In this document: positions 16,071 to 22,886 of the stretch, in pieces | Layout of the letters: each line of letters begins with the position of its first letter | How positions within the stretch are numbered: the first letter of the stretch is position 1 | Assembly: GCA_030655215.1 (NCBI GenBank) | Contig: JAURVZ010000003.1 | Coordinates: forward strand, 27,995-91,994 | Direction: 5' to 3' | Source of the DNA: Pseudolabrys sp. | GTDB lineage: Bacteria; Pseudomonadota; Alphaproteobacteria; Rhizobiales; Xanthobacteraceae | Length of the DNA stretch: 64,000 nucleotides | The notes under the pieces: generated by a model | Told to the model about the DNA's origin: nothing | The model's input: only the letters and a program-made list of their open reading frames with translations | Database searches by the model: none | Translations under genes and position numbers: made by a program

Positions 16071-17099
16071 CTATTCGGCGGCTTGTATCGCCACGGCTGC
16101 GTCGCGCCGTTCTTTCTCGCGGATCGCCATCAAAATCTTCTCCGGCGTCGCCGGCAGATCGAACACGCGCACCCCGATGGCATCGTAGATGGCGTTCATT
16201 ACCGCCGGAATGGTCGGCACCATGCAGGGCTCACCAATGCCCTTGACGCCGAGCGGGCCGATCGGATCCGGATCCTCGATGATGATCGAATTGACGCGCG
16301 GCACATCGAGCGAGGTCGGCAGTATGTATTTCGCAAAGCCCGGCGTCGTCGTATGGCCGTTCTTCATCTCGTAGTCTTCCATCAGCGCCTGGCCGATGGC
16401 CTGAACGACGCCGCCTTCGATCTGACCTTCGACGCCTTGAGGATTGACCGCGCGGCCGACGTCATGCGCCGCCCACACGGCAAGCACCTGCACTTCGCCC
16501 GTCACCGTATCGACTTCGACCTCAGCCACCTGACAGCCGAACACATAAGCCTGCCACGGCCGCCCGGCCCCATCGCCGCCTTTGCCGTCAGCGATGCCGG
16601 TCGTGTTGGTGCCGAATGTCGCGGAGCCGATCGGCACCACGCCGCGGTTCTTCGCGCAAGCCACAGCCTCACCCATGGTGATGCGATGATTGGTGTTTTC
16701 GGCCCAGATCTCGCCATTGCCGGTGCGGATCGACTCGGCCGGTGCGCTCCACATCTCCGCCATGACATCGACCAGCCGCTTCTTCGCCTCACGCGACGCA
16801 AGGGCAACAACGTTACCGATCATGTAGGTCTGGCGGCTGGCGCCGGCATGCGCCGCTTCCGGCGCGCGCGCGGTGTCGTTGTCGCCGATGACGACATGCT
16901 CCGGCTTGACGCCGATTTCATGCGCGGCAATCTGCGCAAGCACGGTGAGGATACCTTCGCCGATTTCAGTGACGCCGGTGACGATCTTGGCCGAGCCGCC
17001 GTCATCGATTTCCGCCCAGGCCGCCGAGCGATCAACCGTCGCCGTCCGCGCGATGCCGTACCAAGAAGCCGCCATGCCGCGTCCGCGTTTACGTGCCAT
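16071..17099 (-). CDS. Molybdenum hydroxylase, C-terminal Mo-binding half
   Basis: The 342-residue protein matches only the second molybdopterin-binding domain of xanthine dehydrogenase family large subunits. It begins RGRGMAASWYGIARTA and contains TEIGEG, AGASRQTYMIGN and the active-site motif GVKGIGEP with the expected catalytic Glu at E290. The preceding gene holds the missing first half, so the large subunit is made as two chains. The break falls in the linker between the two Mo domains. Its ATG lies four bases after the stop of that gene, with a GGAG ribosome site overlapping the stop, so this is unlikely to be a sequencing frameshift. Nicotinate dehydrogenase has a similarly split large subunit. 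The substrate is unknown, but such enzymes hydroxylate N-heterocycles, purines or aldehydes. Confidence 0.88.
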   Translation of the reverse strand: MARKRGRGMAASWYGIARTATVDRSAAWAEIDDGGSAKIVTGVTEIGEGILTVLAQIAAHEIGVKPEHVVIGDNDTARAPEAAHAGASRQTYMIGNVVALASREAKKRLVDVMAEMWSAPAESIRTGNGEIWAENTNHRITMGEAVACAKNRGVVPIGSATFGTNTTGIADGKGGDGAGRPWQAYVFGCQVAEVEVDTVTGEVQVLAVWAAHDVGRAVNPQGVEGQIEGGVVQAIGQALMEDYEMKNGHTTTPGFAKYILPTSLDVPRVNSIIIEDPDPIGPLGVKGIGEPCMVPTIPAVMNAIYDAIGVRVFDLPATPEKILMAIREKERRDAAVAIQAAE

Positions 17100-17103
17100 G
17101 GCC

Positions 17104-18981
17104 CTACTCCGCCGCTTCTTGGTTGGCGCTGTCAGTAAAGCGAGTGCCGAGCGTCACCGAAGGCCGCACGTCGTCATGATTGAGATCGCCACGTGTCGGA
17201 CCGCGCACAGTTGGCGCGCCCGCTTCCCAGCCGGAGGCTTGCTCGGTTGCTTCCAGCGCGCGCATCAGGCTGACCGAACCGATCTTCTGCTTGGTGTGCG
17301 TCGTCGCGCCGTCGCGCATCGCATTGATGCGGCGAAGTTCAAACGGATCCATGCCCAGCCGCTCGGCAATGATGTCGAGTTGACTCTCAGTGGCAAATTG
17401 CGTCTGTAGCGCGCCGAAAGACCGAAAAGCGCCTGACGGCGTATTGTTGGTATAGATGCCATAGGTGTCGATGCGGACATTCGGAATGGCATAAGGCCCG
17501 GCGGCGAGAATGGCCGCCTTGCGCATCACGCCTTCAGTCGACAGGCCGTAAGCGCCACCGTCGCACACCATGCGCATGGCCAGAGCGCGGATGCGGCCAT
17601 CCTTCATCACGCCCATACGCAAGGTGGTGCGCGACGGATGACGCTTGGCGGTCGAGATGATCGATTCTTCGCGGGTATAAACCAGCCGCACCGGGCGCAT
17701 GGTCTTCATCGCCAGCAGCGCCAGCATGCCCTGATAGATCATGTCCTCTTTGCCGCCGAAGCCGCCACCAACCGGGCTCATGATGAAGCGCACCTTGCTG
17801 ATCGGTTTGGCAATGATGCGCGCCAGCATATGGCGGTGATGGGTGATGTTCTGGCTCGGCGACACAACCGTGACGACATCGTCATGGTCGACGTAAGCCA
17901 GTCCCGCTTCCGGTTCGAGATAAGCGTGCTCGATCGCCTGCGTCGAATAGCTCTCCTCGATCACAAGATCGGACTGGGCAAAGCCGGCCTCGACATCGCC
18001 GACGCGGATCGGGATGTGCTTGGTGATATTGTCCGGCGCGTAGTCGTGCACGATCGCCGCGCCTGGCTGCATCGCCTCATCCGGATCGAACACCGGCGGC
18101 AATGGCTCGTAAACAATCTTGATCGCCGCCACCGCCCGCTTGGCGGTCAGTGCATCCTCGGCGGCAACGGCAGCAATCGCCTCGCCGACATAGCGCACCT
18201 TGTCGCGCGCCATGATCGGCTGGTCGTGCACGAACACGCCGAAGCCGTCCTGCCCCGGCACATCGGCCGAGGTGATGACGCTTTCGACGCCCTCCATCGC
18301 CAGCGCCGCTGTCGTATCGATCGACACAATGCGCGCATGCGGATGCGGCGAGCGCAGCACCTGCACATGCAGCATGCCGGGCATGATCATGTCGCCGGCA
18401 TATTTCAGGCGGCCCGATACTTTGCTCGGCGCATCGATGCGGCGGACATTCTTGCCGATGACATCGCCATCGGCGGTATCGGTCTCAAGCAGCGCGGTCG
18501 CCGGCACGCGGCCGTTTTGCACGTCACGCGCCAGCTCGACGGCGTCGAATATCTTCTGATAGCCGGTGCAACGGCAGATATTGCCGCCGAGGCGTTCCTT
18601 GATCTCCTCACGATCGGCGAACGGATTGGCGCGCAACGCCGCGGTCGCCGCCATCACCATGCCGGGAATGCAATAGCCGCACTGGCTGGCGCCGGCCTTA
18701 TGGAAGGCCTTTTGCAGCACGCTCATCTCGCCGGACTTGGCCAGTGACTCAATCGTGTCGACCTGCGCGCCTTGCGCCTTGGCCACCGGCATCAGGCAAG
18801 ACTTCATCAGCACGCCATCGACGAACACCGAACAGGTGCCGCATTCTCCGGCGCCGCAGCCCTCTTTGTTGCCGGTCAGGTTAAGGTCATCGCGCAAGAA
18901 ATCGAGCAGCCGCAAATGCGGCTTGGCCGCGCGCGACACATTGCGGCCGTTAATCGTGGCATTGAGCTGAATATCAACCAT
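17104..18981 (-). CDS. Molybdenum hydroxylase, [2Fe-2S] and N-terminal Mo half fused
   Basis: The 625-residue protein fuses the small iron-sulfur subunit (about 1-160) to the hammerhead and first Mo-binding domains (about 170-620) of a xanthine dehydrogenase-like enzyme. The plant-type cluster uses C42, C47, C50 and C62; the second cluster uses C101, C104, C136 and C138 (CGYC and CRC). In the Mo part, GGGFGGKE and AFRSFGALQ are visible; the latter matches the AFRGFG motif whose Arg binds substrate in xanthine dehydrogenases. The second Mo domain is absent here and encoded by the next gene. The start overlaps the stop of the FAD subunit gene by eight bases. Most relatives keep the iron-sulfur subunit separate and the large subunit whole, so this layout is unusual. 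Confidence 0.9.
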   Translation of the reverse strand: MVDIQLNATINGRNVSRAAKPHLRLLDFLRDDLNLTGNKEGCGAGECGTCSVFVDGVLMKSCLMPVAKAQGAQVDTIESLAKSGEMSVLQKAFHKAGASQCGYCIPGMVMAATAALRANPFADREEIKERLGGNICRCTGYQKIFDAVELARDVQNGRVPATALLETDTADGDVIGKNVRRIDAPSKVSGRLKYAGDMIMPGMLHVQVLRSPHPHARIVSIDTTAALAMEGVESVITSADVPGQDGFGVFVHDQPIMARDKVRYVGEAIAAVAAEDALTAKRAVAAIKIVYEPLPPVFDPDEAMQPGAAIVHDYAPDNITKHIPIRVGDVEAGFAQSDLVIEESYSTQAIEHAYLEPEAGLAYVDHDDVVTVVSPSQNITHHRHMLARIIAKPISKVRFIMSPVGGGFGGKEDMIYQGMLALLAMKTMRPVRLVYTREESIISTAKRHPSRTTLRMGVMKDGRIRALAMRMVCDGGAYGLSTEGVMRKAAILAAGPYAIPNVRIDTYGIYTNNTPSGAFRSFGALQTQFATESQLDIIAERLGMDPFELRRINAMRDGATTHTKQKIGSVSLMRALEATEQASGWEAGAPTVRGPTRGDLNHDDVRPSVTLGTRFTDSANQEAAE

Positions 18982-19882
18982 AGGCGGCTTCCAGTTCTCG
19001 CGTCAGGGCATCGGGCGAGGCGCCGGCCCGCTTGGCCGCCGCGATCAGGCCGCGCACCAGGAAGCCGCGCACGACATCGCGGCGGTACTCTTGGCGTGAG
19101 CGCGACTGCACAAGGTCGAGCGGCATGTCGGCCGCCTCTTCCAGCAGTTCACCGGTCAGCGGCTTGCCGCGCAGCAGATCCTCGATCTCGCGCAACCGCC
19201 GCGGCACCGGGCGGATGCCGGCAATTGCCAGCCGCGTGTCGTCAATAGTGCGGCCGTCGCGGTCGAGCTTGACCATGACGGCGAGGCAAACAACGGAAAT
19301 CACCAGCGAACGGCGGTGGCCGACCTTCTCGAAGCTGCCGCCGTAACCCGGGAAAGCATCGCATTCGAAGCCGGTGATCAGTTCGCCATCGGCAAGCTGG
19401 GTCTTGCCCGGCCCGGTGATGAATTCACGCAACGGCATGCTGCGCTTGCCGGACGCCGAAGCGAGTTCAACAACGGCGTCGTGCGCTTCAAGGCACGGTG
19501 TTGCGTCGGCAGCAGGAGATGCATTGGCGACATTGCCGCCGAGCGTCGCCTGCGCGCGGATCTGGTCATCGGCAAACCATACTGCACAGCGCGGCATGGA
19601 CGGCATGGCGCGGCCGAGCGCGGCATCGTCGAGGAAGCGCTGGATAGCCGTGGCGGCGCCGAGACGCACGCGCGTGTCGCCGACATGGCGCTCGTTCAGT
19701 TCAGGAATTTTCGAAACGTCGATTAATACCGGGATCTCGACATCGCCGGCACGGCCCTCGCGTGCCCAGGGTAGCGTATCGGTGCAGCCGGCCACGACGC
19801 GATAACGGCCGCGATGCATTGTCATCGCAGCGAAAGCGTCGGCAAGTGAGGTCGGCGTCAGATATTCGTCGCAGATGAGCAT
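18974..19882 (-). CDS. Molybdenum hydroxylase, FAD-binding subunit
   Basis: The 302-residue protein is the CoxM/XdhB-type FAD subunit. It starts MLICDEYLTPTSLADAFAAM and carries the FAD-binding stretch ATLGGNVANASPAAD, typical of the family, followed by a C-terminal CO-dehydrogenase flavoprotein domain. It passes electrons from the iron-sulfur clusters to NAD or another acceptor. The ATG at 19882 is chosen because the frame before it runs into the palindromic element upstream and has no homologous sequence. Its stop overlaps the fused subunit gene by eight bases, so the three subunit genes are translated together. Confidence 0.92.
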   Translation of the reverse strand: MLICDEYLTPTSLADAFAAMTMHRGRYRVVAGCTDTLPWAREGRAGDVEIPVLIDVSKIPELNERHVGDTRVRLGAATAIQRFLDDAALGRAMPSMPRCAVWFADDQIRAQATLGGNVANASPAADATPCLEAHDAVVELASASGKRSMPLREFITGPGKTQLADGELITGFECDAFPGYGGSFEKVGHRRSLVISVVCLAVMVKLDRDGRTIDDTRLAIAGIRPVPRRLREIEDLLRGKPLTGELLEEAADMPLDLVQSRSRQEYRRDVVRGFLVRGLIAAAKRAGASPDALTRELEAAYG

Positions 19883-19904
19883 GTAAGCGGCACCTTGCTG
19901 TCTA

Positions 19905-20056
19905 ATCCCTCCCCTGAAAGGGGAGGGTCGACCGCGAAGCGGTCGGGGTGGTGTCATCTATGCAATTGACATCGCCCCACCCGGCTCGCCTTAGCGCGTC
20001 GAAGACGCGCGTAACGCGCTTATCGCTCGCCACCCTCCCCGTAACCGGGGAGGGAT
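19905..20056. repeat. Intergenic palindromic element, type C
   Basis: This 152-base element has outer arms ATCCCTCCCC and GGGGAGGGAT. Inside are short hairpins, including CCGCGAAGCGG and GCGCGTCGAAGACGCGC. It occupies most of the gap between the alcohol dehydrogenase stop and the FAD subunit start, within an otherwise continuous minus-strand run, so it will be transcribed and may set relative expression or stop part of the transcripts. Confidence 0.75.
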
Positions 20057-20064
20057 AACAGCGA

Positions 20065-21234
20065 CTACTCCGCCGCGACCTTACTCACGGCGTCGAACTT
20101 TGCCTTCACCACCACCTTGATCGCGTCTTCGACACGATCCTTGGCGTAGCGGATCGCCGTCGGCAGATCCTCCAGCGGGAAGGTGTGCGTGTGGATCAAG
20201 GTGGCGTCGAAACGCTTCTGCTGCATGAAGGCTTCGGCGCGATGCGTCGCGCTCTTACCTTCACCGCGGATGCCGTACATGTAGATGTTGTTGCGCACGA
20301 TATGCGCGACATCGACCGGCACTTCCTCATGCGCGAAGGCGGCGAGGCAGACGCGGCCGCCGCGATTGACCATGCGCACTGCATCATTGACCGCCGAGGT
20401 GGCGGCGGAGCATTCAACGACATAATCGACGCCCTTGCCGCCATTGAGGCGACGCGCTTCGGCAACGACGTCCGGCGTCTTGCGCACGTTGATGACGTGA
20501 TCGGCGCCAAGCTGCTTGCCGATCTCGAGGCGGTTGTCGCGCGTGCCGGTGAGGATCACAGGCTGGGCGCCGAGCGCCTTGGCGACAGCAACAGCCATCA
20601 GGCCGATCGGGCCCGGGCCAGTGACGACAACGCTTTCACCGGCGACAAGGCCGCCGAGTTCTGTCAGCGCGTACATCGCGGTGCCAGCGGTGACGACGAG
20701 CGTGCCCTCTTCGTCCGACATCTCATCGTTGATCGCCACCAAAGTGTTGATGTGGTTGACCTGATATTCGCAGAAGCCGCCATCGGTCGTGAACCCGTTG
20801 GCGCGATGGTTCTTGTCCATCTCGCCATAGTTCATGCCGTAGTTGTGGCACGACGTGTACATGCCTTCGCGGCAGCGCTTGCACTGGCCGCAGCCGGCGT
20901 GAATTTCCACCGCGACACGCTGGCCGAGCTTGTATTCATCAACGCCGAAGCCGAGCGCGACGACTGTGCCCATATATTCGTGACCGGGCGTGAAGCCCTT
21001 GTTGAACGGCAGGCCGCCTTGGATCGAGGCCGGCGGCCCGTGATAGATGATCTCGAGATCGGTGGCGCAGATCGCGACGGCGTCGATGCGCACCAGCACC
21101 TCGGCCTTTTTCGGCACCGGCGTTTCCTTTTCCACCATGCTGAGCTGGCCGGGATCGCCCAGCACCCACGCGCGCATCGTGTGCGGAATCGGAAATTCGT
21201 TATGGTTGGTCTTCACGCCTTGAGGTGCGTACAT
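20065..21234 (-). CDS. Zinc-dependent alcohol dehydrogenase (MDR family)
   Basis: The 389-residue protein is a medium-chain dehydrogenase. Catalytic zinc ligands are C56 (AICATDLE) and H85/E86 (GHEYMG). The structural zinc is held by C115, C118, C121 and C129 (CGQCKRC). The nucleotide-binding motif is GPGPIG. It oxidises secondary or polyol-type alcohols with NAD(P). Length is normal with about twenty extra N-terminal residues; a second ATG at residue 20 is an alternative start. It follows the IclR gene after 45 bases on the same strand and leads into the molybdenum hydroxylase genes across a repeat element. It resembles sorbitol or threonine dehydrogenase-like proteins, but the substrate cannot be assigned. 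Confidence 0.9.
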   Translation of the reverse strand: MYAPQGVKTNHNEFPIPHTMRAWVLGDPGQLSMVEKETPVPKKAEVLVRIDAVAICATDLEIIYHGPPASIQGGLPFNKGFTPGHEYMGTVVALGFGVDEYKLGQRVAVEIHAGCGQCKRCREGMYTSCHNYGMNYGEMDKNHRANGFTTDGGFCEYQVNHINTLVAINDEMSDEEGTLVVTAGTAMYALTELGGLVAGESVVVTGPGPIGLMAVAVAKALGAQPVILTGTRDNRLEIGKQLGADHVINVRKTPDVVAEARRLNGGKGVDYVVECSAATSAVNDAVRMVNRGGRVCLAAFAHEEVPVDVAHIVRNNIYMYGIRGEGKSATHRAEAFMQQKRFDATLIHTHTFPLEDLPTAIRYAKDRVEDAIKVVVKAKFDAVSKVAAE

Positions 21235-21279
21235 AGTTTCTCCCTGAGTATTTTTGTCGTTGTAGAATTTAGTAAGCGA

Positions 21280-22140
21280 TCAGCCGGCAATCGCCTGCGG
21301 CTGATCGGTTGCTTGTGCCACCGGCGCGCCGAATTCGGCCGACAGGCCACGCGCCGCAGCAAGTATTTCTCTCCGCATGTCGCCGAGATGCTGCTCGGTC
21401 GCGCGCATGGTCGGCGTTGAGGCGCTGATCGCGCCGATCACAGTGCCGGCCTGGTCGCGAATAGCGGCGCCGACGCAAATGACGCCAGTGAGGAATTCCT
21501 CACGGTCCATGGCATATCCATTGCGGCGGACATGGCGAAGGTCTTCGAGCAAGGTCTCATAGTCGGTGATGGTCTTCTCGGTGAAGCGCTTCATGCCATG
21601 CGCGACCATGCGCTGGATTTCCGCTTCCGGCAGCCAGGCCATGATCGCCTTGCCGACCGATGTTGCGTGCGGCGAATCGACCTTGCCGATGCGGCCGGAA
21701 TCGACCCGTACGGGGTGGCTCGCCTCGCGCCGCGCCAACGTGACAACGCGGTCGCCTTGCAGCACGGCCAGATGCACAGTCTCGCCGGTAACGGCGTTGA
21801 CCGTCTCCATATAGGGCTGCGCCCGCCGCGGCAGGTCGACCTGCAGGCAGGCATGACCGAGGTACAGGATTCGGGCGCCAAGGGCGTACAGCCGCCGGCC
21901 CGGCACCTTGGCGACGAAGCCGCGCTGGATAAGGGTCGCCAGCAAATGATGGCAGGTGGAGATGTTGAGGCCGGTGCGGACCGACAGGTCGGTCAGGGTC
22001 GCCTCGCCGCCGACTTCGGCAATGGTTTCCAGAAGAAACAGCGCGCGATCGACCGACTGAATGCTGTGGCGCTCACCGTCGGTACGCGCGCGTGGCGGAC
22101 GGGCTTTGATACCGGGCCCAGGCAGGATCGTTGCGTCCAT
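21280..22140 (-). CDS. IclR family transcriptional regulator
   Basis: The 286-residue regulator has an N-terminal winged helix domain (about residues 25-90, with LTDLSVRTGLNISTCHHLLA) and a C-terminal IclR effector domain containing DSPHATSVGKAIMAWLP and MDREEFLTGVICVGAAI. It heads the minus-strand catabolic run and likely controls it and itself. Two palindromes lie upstream of the start (22157-22175 and 22216-22230). The first about 24 residues before the HTH are proline- and arginine-rich, and the ATG at 22140 is supported by a nearby GGGAG. It is a different branch from the IclR protein at 3194, so the two arms of the locus may respond to different signals. Confidence 0.93.
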   Translation of the reverse strand: MDATILPGPGIKARPPRARTDGERHSIQSVDRALFLLETIAEVGGEATLTDLSVRTGLNISTCHHLLATLIQRGFVAKVPGRRLYALGARILYLGHACLQVDLPRRAQPYMETVNAVTGETVHLAVLQGDRVVTLARREASHPVRVDSGRIGKVDSPHATSVGKAIMAWLPEAEIQRMVAHGMKRFTEKTITDYETLLEDLRHVRRNGYAMDREEFLTGVICVGAAIRDQAGTVIGAISASTPTMRATEQHLGDMRREILAAARGLSAEFGAPVAQATDQPQAIAG

Positions 22141-22156
22141 GGTGTTTTCTCCCTGC

Positions 22157-22175
22157 CCTAAGCAAAAACTTTAGG
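22157..22175. promoter_or_regulatory. Candidate operator, CCTAA-N9-TTAGG
   Basis: An inverted repeat with arms CCTAA and TTAGG and a nine-base spacer lies 17 bases upstream of the IclR start. It would overlap the leader or promoter, suiting autoregulation. Arms are short. Confidence 0.3.
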
Positions 22176-22215
22176 AGCATGAGAGTCAAGAACATTTCAG
22201 AATGCCGCACACGAC

Positions 22216-22230
22216 TTTCATATTACGAAA
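22216..22230. promoter_or_regulatory. Candidate IclR operator palindrome
   Basis: TTTCATATTACGAAA fits TTTCnTAnTAnGAAA, a 15-base palindrome with central symmetry, about 76 bases upstream of the IclR start. Its AT-rich, GAAA/TTTC-type arms resemble known IclR-family sites such as those of KdgR and IclR. Binding is inferred. Confidence 0.45.
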
Positions 22231-22238
22231 TAAATAAA

Positions 22239-22264
22239 GAAAAGCCCGCGTGTTGCGGGCTTTC
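22239..22264 (-). terminator. Intrinsic terminator of the polysaccharide run
   Basis: On the minus strand AAGCCCGC and GCGGGCTT form a stem followed by TTTTCTTTATTT, 20 bases past the gmhA stop. It ends the long minus-strand polysaccharide transcript and separates it from the IclR gene. Confidence 0.85.
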
Positions 22265-22283
22265 GTCGCTTGGCAATCACTGG

Positions 22284-22865
22284 TCAGGCGGGCGGCAGCA
22301 AGCCCAACTCAATTTCCAGCGCACCGCACAGCATCTGGCCGATCAGAATGTGCATTTCCTGGATACGCGCTGTGGTGTCGGAAGGGACGACAAGAAGGTG
22401 ATCCGCGGCCAGATCGCCGCCACCCTTGCCGCCGAAGGCGACCGTCATTAGTCCCATGGTCTTGGCCTGCGTCAGACCGGCGATGACGTTCGGACTCTTG
22501 CCGGAGGTCGAGATGCCGATGACGAGATCGCCGGGGCGGCCAAGCGCCGCAATCTGGCGGACGAAAATCTGCTCAAAGCCGAGGTCGTTGGCGGCGGCGG
22601 TGATGGTCGAGGTGTCCGTGGTCAGCGCAATGGCGGCAATCGGCGCCCGGTCGGTCTTGTAGCGCACCGTCAGCTCGGTCGCGATGTGCTGCGCGTCGCC
22701 GGCGCTGCCGCCATTGCCGAACAGCATGATCTTGCCCCCGCCGCGAATGCAGCTGACGCAGGCCGCCAGCAGCTTGGCGAAAGCCGGCTGCAGCGCCGCC
22801 TCTGTCGCGCGCGCCACGGCGTGGTGCTCGGCGAACTCAGACTTGAAGAATGCAGACACGTCCAC
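22284..22865 (-). CDS. gmhA: Sedoheptulose-7-phosphate isomerase (SIS domain)
   Basis: The 193-residue protein is a SIS-domain isomerase of the GmhA type. It converts sedoheptulose 7-phosphate to D-glycero-D-manno-heptose 7-phosphate, the first step to NDP-activated heptose. Recognisable motifs are LFGNGGSAGDAQHIATEL (phosphosugar loop), TTDTSTITAAANDLGFEQIF and ISTSGKSPNV, all in GmhA order; length is typical. It is the last gene of the long minus-strand polysaccharide run, 21 bases after the capD-like gene. A GmhB-type phosphatase domain occurs at 53863-55302, but a heptose kinase and nucleotidyltransferase are not in the window. A DiaA-like role is less likely given the context. Confidence 0.9.
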   Translation of the reverse strand: MDVSAFFKSEFAEHHAVARATEAALQPAFAKLLAACVSCIRGGGKIMLFGNGGSAGDAQHIATELTVRYKTDRAPIAAIALTTDTSTITAAANDLGFEQIFVRQIAALGRPGDLVIGISTSGKSPNVIAGLTQAKTMGLMTVAFGGKGGGDLAADHLLVVPSDTTARIQEMHILIGQMLCGALEIELGLLPPA

Positions 22866-22886
22866 GTCTCGTCCCCCTAAGTCCTT

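Noticed and set aside
17100..17103. Possible frameshift joining the two Mo hydroxylase genes.
   Set aside because: The first gene ends with its own linker sequence and stop, and the second has an ATG and GGAG site. A base error cannot be excluded without reads, but a real split is more likely.
15735..18747. Open frames of 370-470 codons on the plus strand opposite the Mo hydroxylase genes.
   Set aside because: The minus-strand genes carry all cofactor motifs. The plus-strand frames lack conserved motifs and proper ribosome sites.
20185..21420. Open frame of 411 codons opposite the alcohol dehydrogenase.
   Set aside because: Same GC-bias effect; the dehydrogenase has complete zinc and NAD motifs on the other strand.
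22284..22865. DiaA-type replication initiator-associated SIS protein.
   Set aside because: Position in a glycan run and the presence of a GmhB domain in the same locus favour the heptose isomerase.
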